Part shown: piece after piece, positions 6,397 through 13,534 of the stretch
Layout: every line of letters begins with the position of its first letter
Position numbering within the stretch: position 1 is the first letter of the stretch
Assembly: GCA_035947875.1 (NCBI GenBank)
Contig: DASZJQ010000178.1
Location: 1-15,509 of the forward strand
Direction of reading: 5' to 3'
Length of the DNA: 15,509 nucleotides
Source: Bog-473 sp035947875
GTDB lineage: Bacteria > Actinomycetota > Acidimicrobiia > Acidimicrobiales > RAAP-2
Made by a program: the position numbers and the translations under genes
The notes under the pieces: generated by a model
The model's input: only the letters and a program-made list of their open reading frames with translations
The model's database searches: none
Told to the model about the DNA's origin: nothing

Positions 6397-7650
6397 ATGC
6401 CCGCAGCCGGTCGTTCGAAACCGGGTCCACCCAAGGTCTTCGCCTCCGCCACCCTGGGTCCGGTCACCCTCCGCAACCGCATCATCAAGGCCGCCACCTT
6501 CGAAGGGGTCATGCCGGGAGGCCACGTCAGCGACCAACTCATCGAGTTCCATCGCCGGGTCGCCCAGGGTGGAGCCGCCATGAGCACCGTGGCCTACCTC
6601 GCCGTTTCTCCCGAGGGCCGCACCGATCGCCACTGCCTCCTCCTGGACCAGGCGACCCTGCCAGGGCTGCGCCGCCTCACCGATGCCGTGCACGCCGAGG
6701 GCGCGGCAGCGGCTGCGCAGGTCGGGCACGCGGGTCCGGTGGCCAATGCCCGCTCCAACCGCGCCCCGGCTCTCTCGCCCTCCGGCGGCTGGACCCCGAT
6801 GGGCACGCGCCTGCGCGCCACCACCGCAAGCGACGTCGACCGCATCACCGAGGACTACCGACGGGCCGCCCTCGTCGCCGTCGAAGCCGGTTTCGACAGC
6901 ATCGAAGTGCACGTCGGGCACAACTATCTGCTCAGTGCCTTCCTGAGCCCCAAGCTGAACCGCCGTGACGACACCTACGGCGGGAGCGTGGAGAACCGAG
7001 CCCGCTTCCCCCGCCGGGTACTCCGGGCCGTACGCGACGCCGTCGGCGACCGGGTGGCCGTCACTGTCAAGCTCAACATGGCCGATGGCGTGCCGGGCGG
7101 CCTCTGGCTCGAGGACAGCCTTGAAGTGGCCGCCCTCATGGAGTCCGACGGCGTGCTCGATGCGATCGAGCTCACCGGCGGCAGCTCGCTCGCCAACCCC
7201 ATGTACCTCTTCCGGGGCGAAGCGCCGTTGCGCGAGTTCGGCGCCACCCTGCCCGGTCCGGCGCGGCTCGGATTCAAGCTGGTCGGCCGCCGCTTCCTGC
7301 GCGCCTACCCGTACGAAGAGGCGTTCTTCCTGCCTTACGCCCGACAATTTCTCGACGCCCTCTCTCTTCCTCTCATCCTCCTGGGCGGAATCACCCGGCT
7401 CGAGACGGTCGAGTCGGCATTGGCCGAGGGCTTCGGTTTCGTGGCCATGGCGCGGGCCCTCCTGCGCGAGCCCGACCTCATCACCCGCATGCAGGCGGGG
7501 TCGGCCACATCGTCTCTGTGCATCCACTGCAACCAGTGCATGCCCACCATCTACTCGGGGACGCGCTGCGTCCTGGTTAAGAACGGAGCCAAGGGAGGAG
7601 TCGGGTCGGGGACCAGTGCGAGCGCCCCTTTATCATCGGACGGCGGGTAG
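6397..7650 (+). CDS. Old Yellow Enzyme-family NADH:flavin oxidoreductase with C-terminal cysteine cluster
   Basis: The 417-residue protein is an FMN-binding TIM barrel of the OYE family. LRNRIIKAATFEG (25-37) is the first strand and turn. QVGHAGP (108-114) is the Q-x-x-H region. HVGHNYLLSAFLSPKLNRR (172-190) holds the paired histidines H172 and H175 that bind the substrate oxygen, followed by YGGSVENR. LLGGI (328-332) and FVAMARALLREPDL (348-361) form the phosphate-binding end of the barrel. Near the C terminus C375, C378, C381 and C391 (CIHCNQC, then TRC) resemble the iron-sulfur motif of 2,4-dienoyl-CoA reductase-like members. The NAD(P)H-binding half of those enzymes is missing, and a 25-residue Gly/Ser tail follows. 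It probably reduces an activated alkene; the substrate is unknown. A membrane protein gene follows after 15 bp. Confidence 0.9.
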   Translation: MPAAGRSKPGPPKVFASATLGPVTLRNRIIKAATFEGVMPGGHVSDQLIEFHRRVAQGGAAMSTVAYLAVSPEGRTDRHCLLLDQATLPGLRRLTDAVHAEGAAAAAQVGHAGPVANARSNRAPALSPSGGWTPMGTRLRATTASDVDRITEDYRRAALVAVEAGFDSIEVHVGHNYLLSAFLSPKLNRRDDTYGGSVENRARFPRRVLRAVRDAVGDRVAVTVKLNMADGVPGGLWLEDSLEVAALMESDGVLDAIELTGGSSLANPMYLFRGEAPLREFGATLPGPARLGFKLVGRRFLRAYPYEEAFFLPYARQFLDALSLPLILLGGITRLETVESALAEGFGFVAMARALLREPDLITRMQAGSATSSLCIHCNQCMPTIYSGTRCVLVKNGAKGGVGSGTSASAPLSSDGG

Positions 7651-7660
7651 GGAGGAGGAA
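7651..7660 (+). promoter_or_regulatory. strong ribosome binding site of the DMT-like membrane protein gene
   Basis: GGAGGAGGAA starts immediately after the oxidoreductase TAG and ends 5 nt before the ATG at 7666. It is the strongest Shine-Dalgarno in the window and fixes the start. Confidence 0.7.
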
Positions 7661-7665
7661 GGGCC

Positions 7666-8547
7666 ATGGGATCAACCCTCGCTGTGCTGGCCGCGTTCGC
7701 CTTCGCTTTCGGCACGGTGCTCCAGCAGAAGGGCACGCTCACCACCACTCAAGAGAGCGGCGACGCGCCGTGGCTGATCCAGATCCTGCGCAAGCCGGTC
7801 TGGCTGGCGGGCATGGTCATGCAGGCCTCGGGGTGGATCCTCCAGGCGGTGGCCCTCGACAAGGCCCCCCTCATGGTGGTCCAGGCCATCACGTCGCTCA
7901 GCCTGGTCATCGCTCTCCCCATCGGGATATGGCTCACCGGTCAGCAGGTCGACCGAAAAGTGGTGGCCGGCGCTGTGGCCGTGGTGGCCGGCATCGTCGT
8001 GTTTCTCTCTGTCGGGTCCCCTCACGGTGGGACGACCAATCCGAACGCAGCGACGTGGTGGACCGCCTGTCTCGTCATCGCCGCTCTCGTTCTGGTCTTC
8101 GTCGCGCTGGGCCGGAGCCGACAGGGTGCAACCAGAGCACTGCTGTTCGGCTCGGCCGCCGGGTTCGGCTACGGCCTCCAGACTGCGGTGACGAAGGACT
8201 TCGACCTCGAAGTCGGCCACGGTCTCGTGGCCCTCCTGGCCGACTGGTCCATCTACGTGCTCGCCGCCTCGGCCGTGGTCGGATTCATCCTGCAGCAGTC
8301 CGCCCTCAAGACGGGCGTCCTGGCCCCCGCCATGGCGTCGAGCAACGCCGTCACGCTCTTCGTCGGCGTCGTCCTCGGCAGCGTCATCTTCGGCGAGATG
8401 CTGGGGAATGGCAGTGGCCACGTGGCGCCCGCGATCGTGGGGCTCCTCCTGGCCGTCGCCGGAGTCGTGCTGCTGGCCCGGGCCGAAGGACCAACCGCGG
8501 ACCCGGCCCAGGGCGAACACGTCCCCTTCCAGTCCCCGACATCGTGA
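7666..8547 (+). CDS. DMT-superfamily-like multi-pass membrane protein
   Basis: The 293-residue protein is hydrophobic, with about nine membrane segments (roughly 3-20, 46-64, 68-90, 98-116, 131-148, 158-175, 187-207, 216-240 and 256-271) and a short polar C-terminal tail. The two halves carry related elements: ILQAVALDKAPLMVVQA (58-74) and ILQQSALKTGVLAPAMA (208-224). This matches the internal duplication of drug/metabolite-transporter (EamA- and NIPA-like) proteins. A conserved-looking FGE (242-244) follows the second element, as in EamA halves. The substrate cannot be told. It is likely cotranscribed with the flavin oxidoreductase 15 bp upstream and could export its substrate or product, which is inference from spacing only. 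Member of the broad superfamily: likely; subfamily: uncertain. Confidence 0.75.
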   Translation: MGSTLAVLAAFAFAFGTVLQQKGTLTTTQESGDAPWLIQILRKPVWLAGMVMQASGWILQAVALDKAPLMVVQAITSLSLVIALPIGIWLTGQQVDRKVVAGAVAVVAGIVVFLSVGSPHGGTTNPNAATWWTACLVIAALVLVFVALGRSRQGATRALLFGSAAGFGYGLQTAVTKDFDLEVGHGLVALLADWSIYVLAASAVVGFILQQSALKTGVLAPAMASSNAVTLFVGVVLGSVIFGEMLGNGSGHVAPAIVGLLLAVAGVVLLARAEGPTADPAQGEHVPFQSPTS

Positions 8548-8566
8548 CGATCGTGCCCTCGCATCA

Positions 8567-8596
8567 AGTGACCACGCACCCAGCGACCACGCAACG
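8567..8596. repeat. imperfect 15-bp tandem repeat between convergent genes
   Basis: Two adjacent 15-bp units (8567-8581 and 8582-8596) match at 12 of 15 positions, sharing GACCACGCA. It lies in the 63-bp gap between the DMT-like gene and the amidase gene. No function is evident. Confidence 0.5.
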
Positions 8597-8610
8597 CAGT
8601 CACCCACCGG

Positions 8611-10047
8611 TCACGCGCTGACCGGCGGCCTCCGGCCGGCCCACGGCAGCGCTTCTTCGAGCTGGCCAGCCAGCGCGAGCAACGTCTCCTCGTCGCCGAA
8701 GCGACCGACGAATTGGACGCCGATGGGCAGACCCTCGCCGTTCCAGTGCAAGGGCAGCGAGATCCCGGGCTGGCCGGTCACGTTGAACGGCGGCGTAAAG
8801 GGCACGTAGGCGGCGGCACGGAACAGGCCGTGCAGCGGTTCTCCCGGCGGTGAGTCGAACGTCCCCAACGGCGCCGGAGGCTCACCAAGGGTGGGCGTGA
8901 TGAGCACGTCGATCCCTTCGAAGTAGGCGGCGATGCGGCGGCTGAACTGTTGGAGCACCTGGACCGACATCAGATAGCGATCCGAACTGATGGAGCGGCC
9001 GAGCTCGATCAGCGCCCAGCTCAGTGGCTCGACGTCGTCCTCGGTGGCGGTCCGGGCGACCCGCTGCTCCCAGTCCAGCAGCACCCAGGCGTTGGCGGCG
9101 GCCCACACGTTGACGAAGTGCTCGGTGAAGGCATCGCCGTCGACCTCGAGCGTGGCGGCCTCGACCCGGTGGCCCATCCGTTCGCACAGCGCGGCCGCCT
9201 CCTCGGTGGCCTTGACACAGTCGTGGTGCACGGCGCTCCCGGTGGGCGACGCGGTCATGACCGCCATGCGCAGCGGCTGCTTCTCCCCCGTCACGGCGGC
9301 GGCAAACGAGGCACCCCGCAAGGGGGGGGCCCAGTAGGGATCGCCGGGTACCGGACCGGCCACCGCGTCCAACACCGCGGCGCAGTCGCGCACCGAGCGC
9401 GTCACCACATGCTCGGCCACCAGCCCGCCCATCATGTCGCCGTACTGCGGCGCGACCGATACCCGGGCCCGGGTGGGCTTGAGGCCGACCAGCCCGCAAC
9501 AGGCGGCCGGAATGCGGATGGACCCGCCGCCATCGTTGGCGTGCGCCACCGGCACCATGCCCGAGGCCACCGCGGCGGCCGACCCGCCCGACGAGCCGCC
9601 GGTCGAGTGGTTGGTGTTCCACGGATTGCGCGACGGGCCGAACCGACGGGGCTCGGTGGTGGGCAGGATGCCGAACTCGGGCGTGTTGGTCTTGCCACAG
9701 ATGGCGAAGCCGGCGCGTTCGAAGCGCTTCGTCAGCTCCTGGTCGACGGTCGAGTGGTAGTCACCGGCCAGGTCCGACCCCTCGCAGAACGGCGTCCCGG
9801 CCAACTCGGCCCCCAGGTCCTTCAACAACAGGGGCACGCCGCGGAACGGACCGTCACCCAGACCCGATGCGCCGCCGGCCAGGTCCCGGGCCCGATCGAA
9901 CAACGGGTGGATGACGGCGTTCAACTCTGGATTGAGCTTCTCGATGCGGGCGATGGCCCCTTCAACCAGTTCGAGCGGCGAAACCTCGCCCTTGCGGACC
10001 AGATCCGCCTGCGCCGTTGCGTCCAACCATGCCGTGTCATCACTCAT
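8611..10047 (-). CDS. amidase-signature family hydrolase
   Basis: The 478-residue enzyme belongs to the amidase signature family, which hydrolyses amides with a Ser-cisSer-Lys triad. Lys76 lies in VPLLLKDLGAELAG. The glycine/serine-rich STGGSSGGSAAAVASG block (148-163) holds cis-Ser152, and the nucleophile Ser176 is in DGGGSIRIPAACCGLVGLKPT. The 24-residue spacing between the two serines equals that in fatty acid amide hydrolase. Length is normal. The C-terminal half, with PTLGEPPAPLG and PFNVTGQPGISLPL, resembles broad-specificity amidases of actinobacteria, not GatA in a gatCAB context, since no gatB or gatC is nearby. The ATG at 10047 is preferred over a GTG at 10056 because that GTG lies in a TACCGT -10-like box. 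It stands alone, convergent with the DMT-like gene and downstream of HxlR on the same strand (70-bp gap). Confidence 0.9.
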   Translation of the reverse strand: MSDDTAWLDATAQADLVRKGEVSPLELVEGAIARIEKLNPELNAVIHPLFDRARDLAGGASGLGDGPFRGVPLLLKDLGAELAGTPFCEGSDLAGDYHSTVDQELTKRFERAGFAICGKTNTPEFGILPTTEPRRFGPSRNPWNTNHSTGGSSGGSAAAVASGMVPVAHANDGGGSIRIPAACCGLVGLKPTRARVSVAPQYGDMMGGLVAEHVVTRSVRDCAAVLDAVAGPVPGDPYWAPPLRGASFAAAVTGEKQPLRMAVMTASPTGSAVHHDCVKATEEAAALCERMGHRVEAATLEVDGDAFTEHFVNVWAAANAWVLLDWEQRVARTATEDDVEPLSWALIELGRSISSDRYLMSVQVLQQFSRRIAAYFEGIDVLITPTLGEPPAPLGTFDSPPGEPLHGLFRAAAYVPFTPPFNVTGQPGISLPLHWNGEGLPIGVQFVGRFGDEETLLALAGQLEEALPWAGRRPPVSA

Positions 10048-10054
10048 GGCGGCC

Positions 10055-10060
10055 ACGGTA
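10055..10060 (-). promoter_or_regulatory. candidate -10 box for the amidase gene
   Basis: On the minus strand this reads TACCGT, 7 nt before the ATG at 10047. No Shine-Dalgarno is present and no good -35 was found. It suggests a leaderless amidase transcript separate from the HxlR gene upstream. Confidence 0.3.
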
Positions 10061-10117
10061 CTCAGGCCGCGTCGCGGCCGCGTCGGGAAATCCGCATCGG
10101 AAAACCCGCGCCGTGAA

Positions 10118-10594
10118 TCAAGAGGCGAAGACGGTCTCCTCGGGCAGCCGGCGGGCGCCGGTCCAGATGGCGATGGCGTCGCTCACCTCGACGTCGACCC
10201 CGCAGACGACGCAGCGTCGGCGGTCGTCCAGCTCGCCCCCGCAGTCGCGGTGCTGGAGGATCATCGGCCGCTCGCCCTCGATGGCGTATTTGTCGCCCCA
10301 CTTGAGGAGGGAGACCAGCACCGGCCACAGGTCGGCGCCCTTCTCCGTCAGCCGGTACTCGTGGCGCAGGGGCCGCTCCTGGTACGGGCGCTTGCGCACG
10401 ATGCCGGCCTCGACCAGGCGCTCCAGCCGGGTCTGCAGGATGTTGCGGGCCACGCCCAGGTGGCGTTGGAGCTCCTCGAAGCGCCGGATCCCCATGAAGA
10501 CGTCGCGCAGGATCAAGATGGTCCAGCGCTCCCCGATGATCTCCAGGGTCGAGGCGACCGAGCAGTACTGCGTGGGGTAGTCCCGATTCAACAT
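10118..10594 (-). CDS. HxlR-family winged-helix transcriptional regulator with C-terminal zinc-ribbon-like tail
   Basis: The 158-residue DNA-binding protein has the HxlR core: YCSVASTLEIIGERWTILILRDV (10-32), with Cys11 at the position that is redox-active in some relatives. The helix-turn-helix lies at about 36-60 (RRFEELQRHLGVARNILQTRLERL), and RHEYRLTEKG (78-87) is the wing. The usual HxlR domain ends near residue 105. The remaining 50 residues hold H115, C118, C128 and C131 (HRDCGGELDDRRRCVVC), a likely metal-binding knuckle known from longer HxlR proteins. The gene is divergent from the MFS pump with 68 bp between starts, the standard layout for a regulator controlling its neighbour and itself. 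The ATG at 10594 is 6 nt after a TAGGCT box. Ligand unknown. Confidence 0.92.
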   Translation of the reverse strand: MLNRDYPTQYCSVASTLEIIGERWTILILRDVFMGIRRFEELQRHLGVARNILQTRLERLVEAGIVRKRPYQERPLRHEYRLTEKGADLWPVLVSLLKWGDKYAIEGERPMILQHRDCGGELDDRRRCVVCGVDVEVSDAIAIWTGARRLPEETVFAS

Positions 10595-10600
10595 TCCCCC

Positions 10601-10606
10601 AGCCTA
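10601..10606 (-). promoter_or_regulatory. candidate -10 box for the HxlR regulator gene
   Basis: TAGGCT on the minus strand ends 6 nt before the ATG at 10594; the intervening GGGGGA is too close to serve as a normal Shine-Dalgarno. Weak -35. Confidence 0.3.
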
Positions 10607-10627
10607 ATCCTTTTTCCGCCCGATACA

Positions 10628-10655
10628 TTGCATAGTGCTACGTCAGTGGTAGAGT
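10628..10655 (+). promoter_or_regulatory. candidate promoter of the MFS pump gene with direct-repeat operator
   Basis: TTGCAT (10628-10633) and TAGAGT (10650-10655) are 16 bp apart, and the -10 box ends 7 nt before the GTG at 10663, so transcription would start at or next to the start codon. Inside the spacer AGTGCTA (10634-10640) and AGTGGTA (10645-10651) form a direct repeat with an 11-bp period, one helical turn. It is a plausible site for the divergent HxlR protein, which would block polymerase here. Confidence 0.45.
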
Positions 10656-10662
10656 CAGTCCT

Positions 10663-12126
10663 GTGACACAACCCACTGAGTTGCAGGACGGCACCCCCGG
10701 CACCCCGACGGCGTCGCATCCGGCCCTGACCGCCCTGGTGGTGCTCACCGGGGTGTTCCTCTCCTCGCTGGATCTCTTCATCGTCAACATCGCCTTTCCC
10801 AGCATCTCGCTGAATTTCCACGGCGAGAGCCTGAGCTCGCTGTCGTGGGTGCTCAGCGCCTACACCATCGTGTTCGCCGCGTTGCTCGTCCCGGCCGGTC
10901 GCTGGGCCGACCGGGCCGGTCGCAAGCGGGCCTTCCTCATCGGGTTGGGCATCTTCACCGCGTCGTCCGCCCTCTGCGCGCTGAGCCCGACCCTCGGCCT
11001 GCTGATCGCCGCCCGCATTCTCCAGGCCAGCGGCGGGGCCCTCATGCTGCCCACCTCGCTCGGCCTGCTCCTCCCCGCCTTCGGGCCCGAACGCAAGGGT
11101 GCGGCCATCGGCCTGTGGTCGGCCGTCGGTGGCGCGGCGGCCGCCCTTGGGCCGCCCATCGGTGGCCTCCTGGTCCAGGTCAGCTGGCGCTGGGTCTTCC
11201 TGGTGAACCTGCCCTTCGCCCTCCTCGCTCTCGTCGTGGGCTTCCGCGTGCTGCGGGAGGTGAAGGACCCCGACGCCCACAAGGCGGACCTGGTCGGGGC
11301 CGGACTGCTGTCGCTCGCCGTGGCCAGCCTGGTGGCCGCCATCGTGAAGGGGTCCGACTGGGGCTGGGTGAGCCCGTCCATCCTGCTCGCCTTTGCCGTC
11401 GCCATCGGCTCGGCGGTGGGGCTGGTGCTGCGCTCGCGCACGCACCCCAACCCGATCATCGAGCCGGCCGTGATCCGGCACCGGGCGGTGGCCCTGGCCG
11501 ACGTGAGCTCGTTGATCTTCTTCGCCGGCTTCGGCGCCATGGTGCTCGGGTCGGTGCTGTTCCTCACCGGGGTGTGGCACGAGTCGGTCCTGCGCGCCGG
11601 GTTCATGCTGGCCCCGGGACCGCTCCTGGCCGGACTGTGCGCGTTCCCGGGCGGCCTGCTCGGTGCCCGGTACAGCCAACGCGCCGTCGGGACCGTGGGC
11701 AGCCTGCTCTTCGCCGCCAGTGCGGCGTGGTGGGTCACCCGCATCGGTGCCACGCCCGACTACGCCGGGGCGTACCTCCCCGGGTCGCTCATCGGAGGCG
11801 CCGGCGTGGGCCTGATGCTGCCCTCCCTGGGGGGCGCGGCCACCGCACCTCTGCCGCCGGAGCGCTTCGCCACCGGCACCGCCCTCTACGCCATGTGCCG
11901 CCAGATCGGCCTGGCCCTGGGGGTGGCCTGCCTGGTGGCCATCCTCGGCGTGGCCACGGGCCCGGCGGCCGTGGGCGACTTTCACCACGCCTGGGTCTTC
12001 ATGGGATCCTGCGCGCTGCTCTCGTGCCTGGTCCTGCAGGGGATCGGCCGCAAGGCCACCATGGAGCGGGAGTCGCTCGAGGTCTTCGTGGAGGACGAGC
12101 CCTACGTGCTGGCCCCGTCGAGGTAG
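10663..12126 (+). CDS. MFS multidrug-efflux-like transporter, DHA2 (EmrB/QacA) 14-TM family
   Basis: The 487-residue inner-membrane protein fits proton-coupled drug efflux pumps of the 14-helix DHA2 family. D37 in SSLDLFIVNIAFPSI (34-48) is the family's motif D1 in helix 1. GRWADRAGRKR (79-89) is motif A in the loop between helices 2 and 3. VGGAAAALGPPIGG (155-168) is the antiporter motif C in helix 5. The two extra central helices lie at about 210-256, and the last membrane segments end near 460. A 25-residue acidic C-terminal tail follows. The GTG start is supported by a -10 box 7 nt upstream; there is no Shine-Dalgarno. The divergent HxlR gene probably represses it. Its last 25 bp overlap the convergent kinase-like gene. 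Substrate unknown. Confidence 0.92.
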   Translation: MTQPTELQDGTPGTPTASHPALTALVVLTGVFLSSLDLFIVNIAFPSISLNFHGESLSSLSWVLSAYTIVFAALLVPAGRWADRAGRKRAFLIGLGIFTASSALCALSPTLGLLIAARILQASGGALMLPTSLGLLLPAFGPERKGAAIGLWSAVGGAAAALGPPIGGLLVQVSWRWVFLVNLPFALLALVVGFRVLREVKDPDAHKADLVGAGLLSLAVASLVAAIVKGSDWGWVSPSILLAFAVAIGSAVGLVLRSRTHPNPIIEPAVIRHRAVALADVSSLIFFAGFGAMVLGSVLFLTGVWHESVLRAGFMLAPGPLLAGLCAFPGGLLGARYSQRAVGTVGSLLFAASAAWWVTRIGATPDYAGAYLPGSLIGGAGVGLMLPSLGGAATAPLPPERFATGTALYAMCRQIGLALGVACLVAILGVATGPAAVGDFHHAWVFMGSCALLSCLVLQGIGRKATMERESLEVFVEDEPYVLAPSR

Positions 12127-13496
12127 GCGGGGTTGGCCACCAGCAGCTGATCGCGGGCGGCGGCGGCCAGCGCCGGGCCCACCTCGCCCCACGCCCCGTC
12201 AAAGGTGCCGGACCGGAGAGCGCCGGCCAGCTGGCGGTCGTCGTCGAAGCCGAGCGCGGCCAGGCGAGCGGCATGCGCCTCGGCCATGGTCGGGCCCAAC
12301 CGCAGCTCGCGCTCGACCGTCAGCAGCGCGTTGCGCGCCACCCGACCTTTGAACCGCGCCCCACGGTCGCTGCCCTCCATCACGTCGCCCTCCAGGTACT
12401 CCCGAACCGCCTCGACCAGCTCGGTGGCCGTCGGCCGACCGAACGGCGCCCGGACCTCGGGGGGCAACGTGCCTTCAGCCACCCCGGTTCCGTCGTCAGC
12501 CACCTCGGTCGCACCGTCGGGCGCCAGGCCGAGCAGGGTGCAGAGATCCCACTCGCTCTCGCAGATCCGCCGTCCGATGGTGGCCAGTTCGACCGAGCGG
12601 GTGGCGCCGCTCAGATGGGCCGAGGCTTGCAGCGCGCAGATGACAGCCCACTTCACCGTGGCGTAGACCTGCCACCACCTGACCCGGACCGGATCGATCA
12701 CCGCACCGCCCGCCGCGGCGTAGCCCTCGAGGAGGTCGTCGAGCGCGCCGAAGCCGCCCACCGGCCCCGGTCCGCCGAAGCGCCAGGCCGGGGCGCAGAG
12801 CCAGCCGATGTCCTCGGCCGCCTCGCCGGCATGGGCCAGCTCCCAATCGAGCACGGCCCGCAGCCCTTCGGGACCCACCAGGAGGTTGCCGGTGCGGAAG
12901 TCACCGTGCACCGTCACCCTCCGGGCCGCCGGCAACCGGTTGGCCTCGAGCCAGCGCACGCCGAGCTCGAGCGCCGGTCGGGCCTCGCCCAGCGCGTCGA
13001 GCAAGGGAAGCGGATCCCGGAACGGGTCCCGGCCCGGCAACCCCTCGATCGACGTCGGATCGATGGTGTGGATGGCCGCCAGGGCCCGGGCGCACTGTTG
13101 CGTGAGCGCCTGGCGAGCGCTCGACCATTCGGGATCACGCAGGATCTTGCGGGGGATGGTCTCCCCCTCCAAGCGCTCGACCACCAGCCAGCCCGCGCCC
13201 AGCCCGTCGTCGAGCCCGTCACCCACGGCCACCACCGAGGGCACGGGGACCCCGGCGTCGTGGGCCGCCCGCAACAGGGCCGCCTCGGCGCCGGCGCGGC
13301 CGCCCTGGGCCAACCCGTCACCCCGGTCCAGCTGGAGGATGAGGCGCCGGACCGGAGCCGCGCCGTCGTCCCGCAGATCGAACGAACTGGTGAGGCGCGA
13401 GGCCCCACCGGACAACGGGCGCAGGTCCTGCACGGTGCCGCCGAGGAGGCGACCGAGGGCCGCCGCGACGTCGTCGGGTGTACGGCGCGGCCCCAT
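12102..13496 (-). CDS. aminoglycoside phosphotransferase-like kinase fused to a C-terminal DUF6285-like domain
   Basis: The 464-residue protein begins with a kinase-like domain of the APH/choline-kinase superfamily (about 20-320). RLILQLD (51-57) is in the place of the nucleotide-binding lysine strand but shows no clear lysine. VTVHGDFRTGNLLV (194-207) is the Brenner motif with H197, D199 and N204. VLDWELAH (215-222) supplies the metal-binding D217. These are close to the ACAD10/ACAD11-type phosphotransferases found beside fatty-acid and sterol catabolic genes, not to resistance enzymes. A linker rich in Gly and acidic residues (325-345) leads to a second domain (about 350-462: FGRPTATELVEAVREYLEGDV, then GRVARNALLTVERELRLGP) that I recognise as DUF6285-like. 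It is third in the SDR operon, 26 bp after the AttH-like gene. Its 3' end overlaps the MFS gene by 25 bp. Substrate unknown; a hydroxylated or acyl-CoA-type small molecule is inferred. Confidence 0.85.
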   Translation of the reverse strand: MGPRRTPDDVAAALGRLLGGTVQDLRPLSGGASRLTSSFDLRDDGAAPVRRLILQLDRGDGLAQGGRAGAEAALLRAAHDAGVPVPSVVAVGDGLDDGLGAGWLVVERLEGETIPRKILRDPEWSSARQALTQQCARALAAIHTIDPTSIEGLPGRDPFRDPLPLLDALGEARPALELGVRWLEANRLPAARRVTVHGDFRTGNLLVGPEGLRAVLDWELAHAGEAAEDIGWLCAPAWRFGGPGPVGGFGALDDLLEGYAAAGGAVIDPVRVRWWQVYATVKWAVICALQASAHLSGATRSVELATIGRRICESEWDLCTLLGLAPDGATEVADDGTGVAEGTLPPEVRAPFGRPTATELVEAVREYLEGDVMEGSDRGARFKGRVARNALLTVERELRLGPTMAEAHAARLAALGFDDDRQLAGALRSGTFDGAWGEVGPALAAAARDQLLVANPAYLDGAST

Positions 13497-13504
13497 CCCT
13501 CAAG

Positions 13505-13534
13505 AGCTCAATCGACCGGAGCTCAATCGACCGG
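13505..13534. repeat. exact 15-bp tandem duplication spanning a stop codon
   Basis: The unit agctcaatcgaccgg occurs twice without mismatch, at 13505-13519 and 13520-13534. On the minus strand each copy contains TGA in the reading frame of the AttH-like gene, so the gene has two in-frame stops 15 nt apart and a repeated P-V-D-stop ending. Confidence 0.95.

Noticed and set aside
6189..6587. N-terminal extension of the cysteine dioxygenase frame up to 6587
   Set aside because: The added residues match no family feature and would overlap the first 190 bp of the oxidoreductase gene and its ribosome binding site.
8611..10047. GatA subunit of the Glu-tRNA(Gln) amidotransferase
   Set aside because: No gatB or gatC nearby and the C-terminal half resembles stand-alone broad-specificity amidases.
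10588..12192. Minus-strand open frame of over 500 codons opposite the MFS gene
   Set aside because: Low-complexity Gly/Arg/Gln/Glu-rich translation and no motif; it is the reverse shadow of the transporter.
12102..13496. Antibiotic-resistance aminoglycoside phosphotransferase
   Set aside because: The Brenner motif is shared by the whole superfamily; the DUF6285-like domain and SDR operon context fit a metabolic kinase-like protein.
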